This document shows positions 1 through 8,827 of a DNA stretch of 64,000 nt, piece after piece. Each line of letters begins with the position of its first letter. Position 1 is the first letter of the stretch. The stretch comes from Arthrobacter_N sp051262515 (GTDB lineage: Bacteria > Actinomycetota > Actinomycetes > Actinomycetales > Micrococcaceae), in the NCBI RefSeq assembly GCF_051262515.1, contig NZ_JBIMER010000011.1:24156-88155 (forward strand), written 5' to 3'. Both the position numbers and the translations under genes were made by a program. Below the pieces are notes generated by a model. That model was not told the DNA's origin, did no database searches, and saw only the letters and a program-made list of their open reading frames with translations.

Positions 1-227
1 ACGATCGGTGTCATGCGGATGAAGTTGGCGATCCATTTGACGGTGACGGCGATCGGCTTGGGCGCCACGCGCATCACGATGGCGATGGCGAGACCGAGGA
101 CCGCCGCGATCAGGGTGCTCAGCACGGTGACCAGCAGGGTGACCTCGAGGAAGGCCATCAGCAGGATCGGCAGGGAATCCCAGGTGGCGTCCCAGTTCCA
201 ATCGACGGCGGCGGGAACGGCGATCAT
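1..227 (-). CDS. ehuD: Ectoine/hydroxyectoine-type ABC transporter permease, N-terminal part (runs off left edge)
   Basis: The first 75 codons of an integral membrane permease are visible on the minus strand and the rest lies beyond the left edge. The start ATG (225-227) sits in an ATGA overlap with the stop of the upstream permease, which shows translational coupling. It begins MIAVPAAVDWNWDATW. A hydrophobic helix around residues 20-50 is followed by a basic cytoplasmic turn, as in HisM/EhuD permeases that pair with EhuC to form the membrane channel. The assignment as EhuD rests mainly on its neighbours: an EhuB-like binding protein and a first permease in the same order as in ehuABCD operons. 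A different polar amino acid as substrate cannot be excluded. Confidence 0.75.
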   Translation of the reverse strand, partial: MIAVPAAVDWNWDATWDSLPILLMAFLEVTLLVTVLSTLIAAVLGLAIAIVMRVAPKPIAVTVKWIANFIRMTPI

Positions 228-952
228 GCGGCGACTCCGCTCTGGGTGGTGGGCGTCGGCGCGGGACTGAGGATCGAGCGCAACGACTTGCCCTGGCCGA
301 GTTTGTGCTTGGCGTGCCGCTCCAGGGCGTTCATCAGCAGCGTGAGCACCAGCGCAATGAGGAAGTACGTAATCAGTCCCACCAGTGCGTAGGCGAAGAA
401 CGTGTCGGTGACGCGCTTGAGCTGGTCGAGCTGGAACGTGAAGTCGGCGATCGTGATGAAGCTGACGATCGCGGTGCCCTTCATCAGGTGGATGAGCAGG
501 TTGTTGAGCGAGGGGATCATCAGGGCCCATGCCTGCGGAAAGATGATGCGCCGCATGCGCTTGACCTTGCCCAGGCTCAGCGCGGTGGTGGCTTCCCACT
601 GGCCGGCCGGGACGGAATTGAGCGAACCCCGAACCACCTCGGCACCGTAGGCACCGTAGTTGAGCCCCAGCCCCAGCACGCCGCAGACCAGCGGGTGTAG
701 GTCAACCCCGAACTGGGGGAGGACGAAAAACAGGAAAAAGAGTTGAACCACCAGCGACGTGCCGCGAAATAACTCGACGACCACGCGGGCCGGAATCCGG
801 ACCAGCTTGGATCGGTGCGAGGACATCAGGCCCAGGACCACGGCTATGGCGAAGGCGAGGATTGCACCCAGGGTGGTGAGCTCGAGGGTGATCCAGATCC
901 CGTTGAGCAGGCGCGGCATGGCCTCGCCGAGCGCCTCGAATTTCTCGTCCAC
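224..952 (-). CDS. ehuC: Ectoine/hydroxyectoine-type ABC transporter permease
   Basis: A 242-residue inner-membrane permease of the HisM/GlnP family that imports a compatible solute or amino acid with the binding protein encoded 86 bp upstream. About five hydrophobic segments are seen (residues ~17-45, 60-85, 88-105, 155-175, 195-215). The cytoplasmic EAA-type loop that docks on the ATPase is recognisable around VRGSLNSVPAGQWEA. The C-terminal tail is polar and Pro/Thr-rich. Its stop codon overlaps the start of the second permease by 4 bp. Length is normal for the family. The ATPase (ehuA) is not in the window and is presumably further left. Confidence 0.82.
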   Translation of the reverse strand: MDEKFEALGEAMPRLLNGIWITLELTTLGAILAFAIAVVLGLMSSHRSKLVRIPARVVVELFRGTSLVVQLFFLFFVLPQFGVDLHPLVCGVLGLGLNYGAYGAEVVRGSLNSVPAGQWEATTALSLGKVKRMRRIIFPQAWALMIPSLNNLLIHLMKGTAIVSFITIADFTFQLDQLKRVTDTFFAYALVGLITYFLIALVLTLLMNALERHAKHKLGQGKSLRSILSPAPTPTTQSGVAA

Positions 953-1038
953 GGCGGACGGACTCCTTTGCTAGGGGGCTGTGGGGACGACGGTGCGCGT
1001 GGACCCCGGCGGCGCCGGGGTCCACGCGATTGTCGTTG

Positions 1039-1959
1039 CTAACCCACCTCGCCCGAGCAAAGCTGCTCGGTGGTGAGGTCCTCGGGCGCCAGGTTTTCGG
1101 CGGTGAATCCGAATTCGCCCACCACATCCAGGTAGGTTTCCTCCGACTCGGTGATCTTGGCCAGACCCTCGTTGTAGGCCTCACGGAGTTCGTCGTCGTC
1201 CTGGTGGAAGACCGTGGATCCCGCCCCGACCTGCGGCGTGCCGTCGATGGCCTGCTCGAAGGCCTCGGTGACCTCGACCCCGGCGTCGGGGTTCTGGTCG
1301 GCCATGAAGTTCAGCGAGATGGCCGTCATGGCGAAGGCGTCGGCGCGGCCGTTGGCTACCGTGTCCATGCCGGTCTGGGCGTCGGGGACGGACTGCACGT
1401 CGAGTCCGAGGCTGTCCGCGTAGCCGGCTTCGATGCCTCCCGCGAGGACCGCCAGCTTCACATCGCCCTTGTCCACCACGGAGTCGAGATCGGTCAGTTC
1501 CATGGGGTTGCCCTCTTGGACCATCAGCGCGGTGGTGTACATGATCTCGGGGTCCGCGAAGTCGGCCTGTTCGCAGCGTTCGGGAAGGATGGACATTCCG
1601 GCGCTCACGGCATCGAAGCGACCCGCGTTGAGCCCGGGGATCAGCGAGTTCCAGTCGACGAGCACGGTCTCGACGTTGTCGATGCCCATCTCGCCGAAGA
1701 TCTGCTCGGCCAGGGCGATGGTGGCGCCCGTCGGCTCCCCGCCCTCCTCGTAGGAATAGGGGGCCTCGCCGGCGATGGCGACCGTGATGGTGCCGGCCTC
1801 CTGGAGCGCCTCAAGCTTGTTGTCTCCGGCGGGTGCCGCGGCGCTGCCGCCACCCTCGCTCTCGGTTGTCGTGGAACCGCCACAGGCGGTCAGCGCGAGC
1901 GAGAGCGAAGCCAGGATCGAGCCGGCGGCGAGCGCCCGGCGTCGTTGGTTGCTGTTCAT
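1039..1959 (-). CDS. ehuB: Ectoine/hydroxyectoine ABC transporter substrate-binding lipoprotein
   Basis: A 306-residue periplasmic-binding-protein family 3 lipoprotein. The N-terminus has a basic region, a hydrophobic core and a lipobox ending LALTAC (Cys ~26), so it should be lipid-anchored outside the membrane. The mature part starts with a flexible Gly/Ser/Ala linker, then the SBP_bac_3 fold with GTITVAIAGEAPYS and LIPGLNAGRFDAVSAGMS. The segment SILPERCEQADF is close to what I know of actinobacterial EhuB proteins, so the ectoine assignment is better than generic. It is the promoter-proximal gene of the ehuBCD operon and is divergent from a GntR regulator that may control it. Confidence 0.85.
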   Translation of the reverse strand: MNSNQRRRALAAGSILASLSLALTACGGSTTTESEGGGSAAAPAGDNKLEALQEAGTITVAIAGEAPYSYEEGGEPTGATIALAEQIFGEMGIDNVETVLVDWNSLIPGLNAGRFDAVSAGMSILPERCEQADFADPEIMYTTALMVQEGNPMELTDLDSVVDKGDVKLAVLAGGIEAGYADSLGLDVQSVPDAQTGMDTVANGRADAFAMTAISLNFMADQNPDAGVEVTEAFEQAIDGTPQVGAGSTVFHQDDDELREAYNEGLAKITESEETYLDVVGEFGFTAENLAPEDLTTEQLCSGEVG

Positions 1960-2072
1960 GATGTGCCCCTTCAGCGGATTATCAACGGTGCGGCGGCCAC
2001 GGCGCGGCCTGTGATTAGTGCCACGCTATCGATCTGACAGCCACTTTACAATCCGTCTGTCCTCATGTCCTT

Positions 2073-2082
2073 TTGTCGACAA
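2073..2082. promoter_or_regulatory. Perfect 10-bp palindrome in the ehuB/gntR intergenic region, candidate operator
   Basis: The roughly 308 bp between ehuB (start 1959) and the GntR gene (start 2268) contain TTGTCGACAA, a perfect palindrome. GntR/FCD regulators generally bind short TGT...ACA palindromes in such divergent promoter regions, so this is the best visible candidate. The function is inference from position and symmetry. No other structured element was seen in this gap. Confidence 0.3.
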
Positions 2083-2267
2083 CCCCGGGGTCCTTGTGCT
2101 TGGATGCCAGTATTGGCGCGGATTTCCGCGACATCCTGCGGAAGGTTCCGTCCGTTCCGACGGCGGAGGGCCCGCGGTCACGATTAAGTTACGATCACTG
2201 GTGGTCACCGTCCGGAACGCCCCTGTTCCCCGATGGACCGGACTCGGCCACGACGAATGGAGCTCGA

Positions 2268-3059
2268 ATGCACAGGTCTCCGACGGGTGGAGCTCCCACC
2301 GTGCCCCGCGTTCAGCGTTCCTCGACCGTCGACCTCATCACCCTGGAATTGCGCAATGCGATTTACGACGGCGGGCTGTTGCCTGGGACCCCATTGCCGG
2401 ACCTGGAGATCGCCAGACAGCTGGGCGTGAGCCGGGGACCGTTTCGGGAGTCCGCCCAAAGGCTCGTCCAGGAGGGTCTGTTGGTCGCCCGGCCGGGGCA
2501 GGGACTGCGCGTCGCGACCGTCGGAATGGACCAACTGGAAGAACTCTACGAGGCGCGGCTGGCGATCGAGGGCGCCGCCCTGAGGCGATTGGCCCGGGAG
2601 CCGGATCCCGAATGCCGCGCGCGCCGGCTCGAGGATTCAAGTACCGCCCTGCGGCGGATCCTCGTCGCGTGTGAGCAGACAGAGGTCCTCGCCGGTCAGG
2701 CCGAGCAGGAGGCCATGGCCCGCGCCATCGGCGACGCGGACCTGGATTTTCACTTCGAGATGGTGCGTGCGGCGGGCAACCAGCGGTTGACCCGGTGCAT
2801 GTCGACGCTGGTCATCGAAACCCGCATGGCCAGTTTTGGCAATCCGTTGGGATACGTGGTCCGCACGGATATGCACGGCCCGCACAGCAAACGGCTCGAG
2901 CTGGTGTTGAAAGGCGATGGCGAGGGCGCGGTTCGGGCCTTGCGGGAACACTTTTCGGGCACGGTCCATCGGTTGACCGGCCACCCCGAAGCCGGGGTCC
3001 GGACGATGGCCGCGGAGCTATCCCACGACGAGCTCGAACTCGGTCCGATCGGCGGTTAG
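2268..3059 (+). CDS. GntR-family transcriptional regulator with FCD ligand-binding domain
   Basis: A 263-residue repressor/activator. An N-terminal winged helix (residues ~18-85, with LEIARQLGVSRGPFRESAQR as recognition region) is followed by an all-helical FCD effector domain (~95-245). Its typical metal/ligand histidines are seen in LDFHFEMVRAAGN and in the later HSKRLELVLKGDGEGAVR segment. The ATG at 2268 was chosen because GGAG lies at 2259-2262, and upstream codons in this frame read like non-coding sequence. It is divergent from the ehu operon, so regulation of solute uptake or catabolism is likely but unproven. The palindrome at 2073-2082 is a candidate target. Confidence 0.82.
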   Translation: MHRSPTGGAPTVPRVQRSSTVDLITLELRNAIYDGGLLPGTPLPDLEIARQLGVSRGPFRESAQRLVQEGLLVARPGQGLRVATVGMDQLEELYEARLAIEGAALRRLAREPDPECRARRLEDSSTALRRILVACEQTEVLAGQAEQEAMARAIGDADLDFHFEMVRAAGNQRLTRCMSTLVIETRMASFGNPLGYVVRTDMHGPHSKRLELVLKGDGEGAVRALREHFSGTVHRLTGHPEAGVRTMAAELSHDELELGPIGG

Positions 3060-3105
3060 GGCCCGCCTCCCGCCTTCGGCGGATGCCGCGGCCGGCCGTG
3101 GGTCG

Positions 3106-3705
3106 CTAGCCGATGGCGCTGCGGCGCCCCTCGAACGCGCGGCCGAGGGTGACCTCGTCGGCGTATTCCAGATCGCCGCCGACGGGCAGGCCCGAGGCGA
3201 GGCGGGTCACCTTGATGCCGATGGTTTTCAGCATGCGCGCCAGATAGGTCGCGGTCGCCTCGCCCTCGAGGTTCGGATCCGTGGCGATGATGACCTCTTC
3301 GATCTTGTCGTCGTGCAGGCGGCCGAGCAGTTCGCGGATATGCAGTTGGTCCGGTCCGATGCCAGCAATCGGATTGATGGAGCCGCCGAGCACGTGATAC
3401 CGGCCGCGGAAGGAGCGCGTGCGCTCGACGGCCATCACGTCCTTGGATTCCTCGACGACGCACAGGATGGTTTCGTCGCGGCGGGCGTCGCGGCAGATGT
3501 TGCAGGTCTCCTGCTCGGAGACGTTGAAGCAGATCGAGCAGAACTTGACCTTGTCCTTGACCGCGCGGATGGCGTCGGCGAGCCGGTCCATGTCCTCGCG
3601 GTTGGCCTCCAGGATGTGGAACGCGATGCGCTGCGCGGACTTGGGGCCGATGCCAGGTAGTCGGCCGAACTCATCGATCAGTTCCTGAACTGCGCCTTCG
3701 TACAC
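3106..3705 (-). CDS. recR: Recombination mediator protein RecR
   Basis: A 199-residue DNA repair protein that with RecF/RecO loads RecA on gapped DNA. The order of features is canonical: helix-hairpin-helix near GRLPGIGPKSAQR (residues 14-26), a C4 zinc finger (CSICFNVSEQETCNIC), and a Toprim domain with VIIATDPNLEGEATA. Length is normal for RecR. It lies 53 bp downstream of dnaX on the same strand, the common dnaX-recR arrangement. The start MYEGAVQELIDEFGRL is the family's usual start. Confidence 0.96.
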   Translation of the reverse strand: MYEGAVQELIDEFGRLPGIGPKSAQRIAFHILEANREDMDRLADAIRAVKDKVKFCSICFNVSEQETCNICRDARRDETILCVVEESKDVMAVERTRSFRGRYHVLGGSINPIAGIGPDQLHIRELLGRLHDDKIEEVIIATDPNLEGEATATYLARMLKTIGIKVTRLASGLPVGGDLEYADEVTLGRAFEGRRSAIG

Positions 3706-3758
3706 AAGACCTCACACTGCTGGGATGGGATGGGACCACGGCGGCCGTGGACCGGGAA

Positions 3759-6659
3759 TCAGGTTACGGGGGAACCGTCGTGGTTGCGTTCCTCGATCAG
3801 CCGTCCGTTGAGGATCCGCTCGATGGCCGGTCGCCCGACGACCCCGGACTCCTCGATCGCGATGTCGTCGTCGCTGGGGACGTCCTCAACGTAGGTCGAT
3901 TCTACGGGCTTGCCGCCGCCCGGGGATGCGGCGGGTCCTCCCGGCTGGCCGGAGGGCGCGGCTGGTTGTTGGGTCCGGGTTTCCGGCGGGCCCGACTCCC
4001 GCGCCTGGCTGAGGAGTTGCTGGTAGCGACTCATGCGCTTCTGACCGGACGACGCCGGTGCCGGTGCGGGGGCGCCGGGTGCCGACGCCTCGGGCGACGG
4101 CGACGGCATGGATACGGAGTCCGAGTCCATGGGCTGGAAGTCCGACGGCGGCGGTGCCACGGCTCCGGGGGCCGGTGCCGCGGCGCCCGGGATGCGCACG
4201 GCAGGAGCGGGTGCGGCGGCGAGTCCGGTCGGGCGGGGCGCGGCGGCGCTCGGCGGGACGGGCTGCTCCCAGTCGGGGACGGGGACGTTGTCCGCGCCCC
4301 AGTCGTAGCCGCCCTCGTCCTCGGGTTCGGGACCGAAGTCGGGGGATTCGTCGTCGGATGGTGGTGGCGAAGCGGTGCGCGAGGGACCGCGGGACGTCTC
4401 CGTCTGCCGAGCGGCCTTCCATCGAGCCGCGGCCGCGGCGGGCGCGGGCTCTGAAGAGGGCGCGGCAGGACGGTGCGGTGCCGCGGTTGCTACGGGTTCG
4501 GCGGCGCGGGCCTCCACTGTCGGAACGGGGCCGTGCGTGGGATCGACAATTCGGTTCGTGGTGGGGACGGCGGCCGCCGGCGTTGGCCGGCGGTCAGCTT
4601 TTGGGCCCGAACCACCCGCCGGAGCGGAACCCCCGGCGGTGATGACGATCTCGCACTTGACCCCAAGGACCTTGTGGATGCTCTGTTGCAGGAGGCCGAC
4701 GTTCTCCGGCTTGCCCTCGAATGCCCTCATCGGCCCGGGGTTGGCGAAGGCGACGGTCAGCGTGCGGCCGTCGTAGCCGGCGAGGGAGGCGTGCGGCTGG
4801 ATGGTCAGCCAAACGTACTTCTTCTCCTCCTTCAGGGCGGCCATGATCTCGGGCCAGGCCCGGCGGAACATTTCGATGGAGCCCGCCGCGGGCGCGCTGG
4901 GGGAAGCGGGAGGGGAAGGGGGAGCGGAAGCGGGTTCCGGGGTCTGCACCGATGCCGGTTCCGAAACGGGACCGGAGACCTTTTCGTCAGTCTGCGGAAC
5001 GGGCTGGTCGCGGGTGGGCCCGCGCTCGGGAGCGGGCGGGGTGGCAACCGGTTCGGACCGGACAGACGCCGGCTTGTCGGACTCGGACTCGGCTTCCGGC
5101 ACCACGCACCAGTTCCCGCCCCAATCGGGTGAGGCATCCGCGGCTTCCCCCGGTGCGGCCGCGGGCGATTTGGCGGCGGGAGCTTCGGCGGGCGACACGG
5201 CGGCCGGCGAGGACGCGGTGGCCACCGCCGTCACGGGGGCGACGGCTGGTGCGACGGGGGCGGCGGGAGCGACAGTCGGGTTCTGGTCGCCGACGTCCCG
5301 GGGGGCGACCTCCGGCGGGTCCCCGGCATCCTGCTTGCGCGCGGAACGCAGGGCCTCGCGGACCTGCGCCGCACCCTGTTCGCGGGGGGATTCGAAACCG
5401 CCGCCGGATGACGTTCCGGACGAGGCCGGCGCGGTTCCGGCGTCGGACCAGTTGGCGGTCGGGAGGGCATTCGATGCGGCCGGCACATCCCCGGCGTACG
5501 CCAGCCGCCGGTCGATCCGGTCGATACGCGCGTTGATGCCGCGTTCCGTCGCGTCGGAGGCCGGCAACAGCAACCGCGCGCACAGGAGCTCCAGGTGCAG
5601 GCGCGGGCTCGTGGCCCCGGTCATCTCGGTCAGGGCCTGGTTCGTCACGTCGGCGGAGCGGCTCAGCTCCGCCTGCCCCAGCTGGGTGGCCTGCTGCCGC
5701 ATGCGGTTGAGCTGGTCCTCGGGCAACCCGCGGATGATCTGCGCGGCGTTGTCCGGCATCGCCTTGACGATGATGAGGTCGCGGAACCGCTCGAGGAGGT
5801 CCTCCACGAAGCGGCGCGGATCGTGGCCGGTCTGGATGACGCGGTCCACTGCGCCGAAGACGACCGCCGCGTCCTGCGCCGCCATCGCGTCGACGACGTC
5901 GTCCAACAGGGACGCGTGCGTGTAGCCGAGGAGGGACACGGCGAGCTCGTAGTCGAGCCCGCTCGGACCAGCGCCGGCAATCAGCTGGTCCAGGACCGAC
6001 AGCGAGTCGCGGACGGAACCGCCGCCGGCGCGGACGACCAGGGACAGGACGCCGGGCGCAACGGGCACGCCCTCGGATTCGCTGAGCCTCTCGAGGTACG
6101 TCATCAGCGGCTCGGGCGGCACCAACCGGAACGGGTAGTGGTGGGTGCGCGAGCGGATGGTGCCGATGACCTTGTCCGGCTCCGTCGTCGCGAAGATGAA
6201 CTTGATGTGCTCGGGCGGTTCCTCGACGATCTTGAGGAGGGCGTTGAACCCGGCGGACGTGACCATGTGGGCCTCGTCGATGATGAAGATCTTGTAGCGG
6301 TCGCGGACCGGGGCGAACGTGGCGCGTTCGCGCAGGTCGCGCGCGTCGTCGACGCCGCCGTGGCTCGCGGCGTCGATTTCGATCACGTCAAGGGAGCCGG
6401 GACCGCCGGTCGCGAGCTCCACGCAGCTTCCACAGGCGCCGCAGGGCGCGGCGGTTGGGCCCTGTTCGCAGTTCAGGCAGCGGGCCAGGATGCGGGCCGA
6501 CGTGGTCTTGCCGCAGCCACGAGGTCCGGAGAAGAGGTAGGCGTGGTTGACGCGGTTTTTTTCCAGCGCCGCCATCAAGGGGGTGGTGACATGCTCCTGC
6601 CCGATGACGTCCGCGAAAGTGTCCGGACGGTAGCGACGGTAAAGGGCTGTACTCACCAC
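3759..6659 (-). CDS. dnaX: DNA polymerase III subunit gamma/tau
   Basis: A 966-residue clamp-loader ATPase. Residues 1-~240 form the AAA+ module with Walker A GPRGCGKTTSAR, a four-cysteine zinc module (CLNCEQGPTAAPCGACGSC), Walker B IFIIDEAH and sensor-1 FATTEPDKV. The collar domain follows to ~residue 375. Residues ~415-620 and ~715-930 are Pro/Ala/Ser-rich low-complexity linkers. They flank a folded segment (~630-710) beginning EMFRRAWPEIMAAL that resembles the tau C-terminal DNA/alpha-binding region. The protein is long mostly because of these linkers, which is usual in actinobacteria. The start overlaps the end of gluQRS by 7 bp. No DnaX programmed frameshift signal was looked for in detail. 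Confidence 0.96.
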   Translation of the reverse strand: MVSTALYRRYRPDTFADVIGQEHVTTPLMAALEKNRVNHAYLFSGPRGCGKTTSARILARCLNCEQGPTAAPCGACGSCVELATGGPGSLDVIEIDAASHGGVDDARDLRERATFAPVRDRYKIFIIDEAHMVTSAGFNALLKIVEEPPEHIKFIFATTEPDKVIGTIRSRTHHYPFRLVPPEPLMTYLERLSESEGVPVAPGVLSLVVRAGGGSVRDSLSVLDQLIAGAGPSGLDYELAVSLLGYTHASLLDDVVDAMAAQDAAVVFGAVDRVIQTGHDPRRFVEDLLERFRDLIIVKAMPDNAAQIIRGLPEDQLNRMRQQATQLGQAELSRSADVTNQALTEMTGATSPRLHLELLCARLLLPASDATERGINARIDRIDRRLAYAGDVPAASNALPTANWSDAGTAPASSGTSSGGGFESPREQGAAQVREALRSARKQDAGDPPEVAPRDVGDQNPTVAPAAPVAPAVAPVTAVATASSPAAVSPAEAPAAKSPAAAPGEAADASPDWGGNWCVVPEAESESDKPASVRSEPVATPPAPERGPTRDQPVPQTDEKVSGPVSEPASVQTPEPASAPPSPPASPSAPAAGSIEMFRRAWPEIMAALKEEKKYVWLTIQPHASLAGYDGRTLTVAFANPGPMRAFEGKPENVGLLQQSIHKVLGVKCEIVITAGGSAPAGGSGPKADRRPTPAAAVPTTNRIVDPTHGPVPTVEARAAEPVATAAPHRPAAPSSEPAPAAAAARWKAARQTETSRGPSRTASPPPSDDESPDFGPEPEDEGGYDWGADNVPVPDWEQPVPPSAAAPRPTGLAAAPAPAVRIPGAAAPAPGAVAPPPSDFQPMDSDSVSMPSPSPEASAPGAPAPAPASSGQKRMSRYQQLLSQARESGPPETRTQQPAAPSGQPGGPAASPGGGKPVESTYVEDVPSDDDIAIEESGVVGRPAIERILNGRLIEERNHDGSPVT

Positions 6660-7591
6660 TGCACCCTATCCGTTTGCGGCGTCTCGCCGCATCCTCGATC
6701 GGCCGCTGTGAGGGGCGAGTGGACCCAAGGCTCCCGCGGGAGCCGGGCCGGTTCGAACGCGGCCAGCGCGGAGGCGAGCGAGTCCTCCGGAAGCCCCAGC
6801 GAACGCAGCAGGAGGGCGCGCACGCGGGCCGGCGGAACGCCGTCGTTCGCAAGGTCCGTCAGCGTCACGGCACCGTCTCGCTTGGACAGTCGTCTACCCT
6901 CCTGGTTGAGCACCAGCGGCACGTGCGCGTAGGCGGGAACGGCGGCGGGTCCGTAGAGGAGCGAGGCGAGGTGCGCCTGGCGCGGGGACGAGCTGAGGAG
7001 GTCGTCCCCGCGGACCACCTGGTCGACGCCCTGCAGCGCATCGTCGACGACGACGGCGAAATTGTAGGCGGGCACGCCGTCGTTGCGGAGCACCACGAAG
7101 TCGTCGACGGCGCCCGTGTACGGTCCGTGGAGTTCATCGGCGACGGTCAGGCGCACGACGTCGGTGCGGAGACGCAGCGCGGCCGGGCGGTGCCGGCGTC
7201 GTTCGCTGCGTTCGGCGTCGCCGAGAAGGCGACACGTTCCCGGGTAGGAGCCGGGCGCCGCGTGCGGAGCGGACGCGGCCTCGGCGATGTCGCGCCGGGT
7301 GCAGAAGCATTCGTAGAGCAGCCCGCGGGCCAGGAGCGCCGCCACGGCGTCCCGGAAGCCGTCCATGCGGTCCGTTTGGCGTTCGGCGCGGCCGTCCCAG
7401 TCGAGGCCTATGGCCGCGAGGTCGCGCAGCTGGTCGGCCTCCGCGCCGGCCCGTGCGCGGTCGAGGTCCTCGACGCGGATCAGGAACCGGCGGCCGGTGG
7501 AGCGGGCGAAGAGCCAGGCGAGAACGGCGGTGCGGACGTTGCCGACGTGCAGTTCGCCCGAAGGGCTCGGGGCGAAGCGTCCTGCTCCCAC
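6653..7591 (-). CDS. gluQRS: Glutamyl-Q tRNA(Asp) synthetase
   Basis: A 312-residue truncated relative of glutamyl-tRNA synthetase that charges queuosine-34 of tRNA(Asp) with glutamate. The class I HIGH-like motif is FAPSPSGELHVGNVRT (residues 6-21) and the KMSKS-like motif is RRLSKRDGAV. A CFC...YPGTC zinc site (C-x-C, Tyr, Cys pattern) typical of GluQRS is present. The anticodon-binding domain of full GluRS is absent, as expected. The gene sits between the SRP RNA and dnaX on the minus strand. Its last codons overlap the dnaX start. Confidence 0.92.
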   Translation of the reverse strand: MGAGRFAPSPSGELHVGNVRTAVLAWLFARSTGRRFLIRVEDLDRARAGAEADQLRDLAAIGLDWDGRAERQTDRMDGFRDAVAALLARGLLYECFCTRRDIAEAASAPHAAPGSYPGTCRLLGDAERSERRRHRPAALRLRTDVVRLTVADELHGPYTGAVDDFVVLRNDGVPAYNFAVVVDDALQGVDQVVRGDDLLSSSPRQAHLASLLYGPAAVPAYAHVPLVLNQEGRRLSKRDGAVTLTDLANDGVPPARVRALLLRSLGLPEDSLASALAAFEPARLPREPWVHSPLTAADRGCGETPQTDRVQW

Positions 7592-7619
7592 CGTGGCACC
7601 TCCCGCGGAAAATTAAAGA

Positions 7620-7706
7620 CCCCCCGTGCACCTGCCAGAGCCCATCTACCCTTGCTACCTTCCGGTCCTGGGGGAGTTCGACAGGATGACACCACACGGG
7701 GGGCCG
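7620..7706 (-). ncRNA. ffs: Signal recognition particle RNA (small bacterial type)
   Basis: On the minus strand the segment contains the conserved apical core CAGGACCGGAAGGTAGCA followed by AGGGTAGATGGGCTCTGGCA. Terminal GC-rich arms (CCCCCCGTGTG at the 5' end, GCACGGGGGG at the 3' end) pair to close the hairpin. The GGAAG tetraloop region and the asymmetric internal loop that bind Ffh are visible. The ends are approximate to within about 8 nt. It lies upstream of gluQRS/dnaX, the usual actinobacterial location next to a serine tRNA. Confidence 0.93.
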
Positions 7707-7828
7707 ACAAATAGTCTAACCGCTTGGGCCCGCGCCTCGAAACCGGCACCGCAGGCATGCCATCCCGGCCCCGATTCGTCCCCCGGCGGTTTCTCCGGTA
7801 CTCTGGAGACTGCTCTTTTGAGCAATCT

Positions 7829-7913
7829 GGAGGATTCGCCTAGCGGCCTATGGCGCACGCCTGGAACGCGTGTTGGGTTCACGCCCTCGGGGGTTCAAAT
7901 CCCCCATCCTCCG
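7829..7913 (+). tRNA. tRNA-Ser (anticodon GGA)
   Basis: The acceptor arm GGAGGAT pairs with ATCCTCC, followed by discriminator G (7913). The anticodon loop CTGGAAC places GGA at 7863-7865. A long variable arm and the T-arm GGGGGTTCAAATCCCCC are clear, as expected for a class II serine tRNA of about 85 nt. CCA is not encoded. It reads UCC/UCU serine codons. A terminator follows directly. Confidence 0.96.
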
Positions 7914-7927
7914 CGGATCGGAACAGG

Positions 7928-7955
7928 TCCCGCCCTTGTGGCGGGATCTTTTTCG
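7928..7955 (+). terminator. Rho-independent terminator of tRNA-Ser
   Basis: A 7-bp stem TCCCGCC / GGCGGGA with a 5-nt loop is followed by TCTTTTTCGTTT. This is a textbook intrinsic terminator 14 bp after the tRNA. Confidence 0.88.
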
Positions 7956-8167
7956 TTTAACCGAGGCCCTCCAAGCCCAAGTCAGAGCCGACTGCCGGAG
8001 CGATTCACTCGAATCGATGTATTGACTGCCCCCTGACTATTTACACTTTTTTGACGCGGGTGCATACTAAGTCGCAAGTGGGGAGATGGAGGACCTTCGG
8101 ACCGCGTTTGGGGCAGTATTGAGGGTCCTTCGATGTTTGGGGCATCGACTATAAGGATGGTTTTACC

Positions 8168-8827
8168 GTGTTCGGGACTTGGGGGAAGTCGCGCCTGCGC
8201 GACGAAAAATTGGGAAATGGCGCGTTCGACGCCGGCGGCACATCCGGCGTGGCGGTCGAAGGGCTGTCTAGGCGTGGCTTCGGTCTGGTGCTGGGCTCGT
8301 CCATCGTGGTCGGCGCCGGCGGCATCAGCGCGTTGGCCGCGGCGTTCGCCTCGGGCGGGCCGCCCGGCACGACGACGGTGGCCGCGAGCTTCGGAAGGTT
8401 GCGCATCGTCGCCGCGCAACGACAGTCGAGGCTGTCGGGAGTGGGGGCGGGTGCCTCGCACAGCGGACACGAGGTCGCCGGAACGTCCTCCGCGCAACCG
8501 GCGAACATGACGTACGGCGACCATCTGGTGCTCCGTCTGGAGGTCTTCAACGAATCCGACGAGGACGTCCTCTTGTCCCCGGGCCAGTTGCGGGTGTTGC
8601 CGGATACGCAGCCGTGGCTGGTGGTCAACAGGGGATCGGACTTGCCGACGTCCGTTTTGCCGCCGGGTGGATCGATCGGCGGGGACATCAGTTTCCTGGT
8701 GCCTTCCGACGCCCATGCCTTCACGGCGCAATTCGACGACGTCGTCGCCGTCAACGCCGGGTCCCTGCAACTTCCCCTGCCGGCGGTCGCGTGGCGGCCC
8801 GGATACCTGGAGGCCAGCCATGCGTGA
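8168..8827 (+). CDS. Predicted Tat-exported protein of the multicopper-oxidase operon, unknown function
   Basis: A 219-residue protein that I do not recognise. Around residue 34 there is a canonical twin-arginine motif SRRGFGLVLG followed by a hydrophobic Ala/Gly-rich helix, so export in folded form through the Tat system is likely. The C-terminal ~110 residues (from MTYGDHLVLRLEVFNES) look like a beta-sandwich: alternating hydrophobics, VLPPGGSIGGDISFLVP, no cysteines. It ends 8 bp inside the start of the next gene, so the two are translationally coupled. Its likely roles are accessory or Tat escort subunit of the two oxidase-like proteins, or cell-surface partner. That is inference from the operon. 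Confidence 0.7.
   Translation: MFGTWGKSRLRDEKLGNGAFDAGGTSGVAVEGLSRRGFGLVLGSSIVVGAGGISALAAAFASGGPPGTTTVAASFGRLRIVAAQRQSRLSGVGAGASHSGHEVAGTSSAQPANMTYGDHLVLRLEVFNESDEDVLLSPGQLRVLPDTQPWLVVNRGSDLPTSVLPPGGSIGGDISFLVPSDAHAFTAQFDDVVAVNAGSLQLPLPAVAWRPGYLEASHA

Noticed and set aside
4801..6932. Long plus-strand frames opposite dnaX
   Set aside because: They follow the Pro/Ala-rich tau region and have only low-complexity translations.
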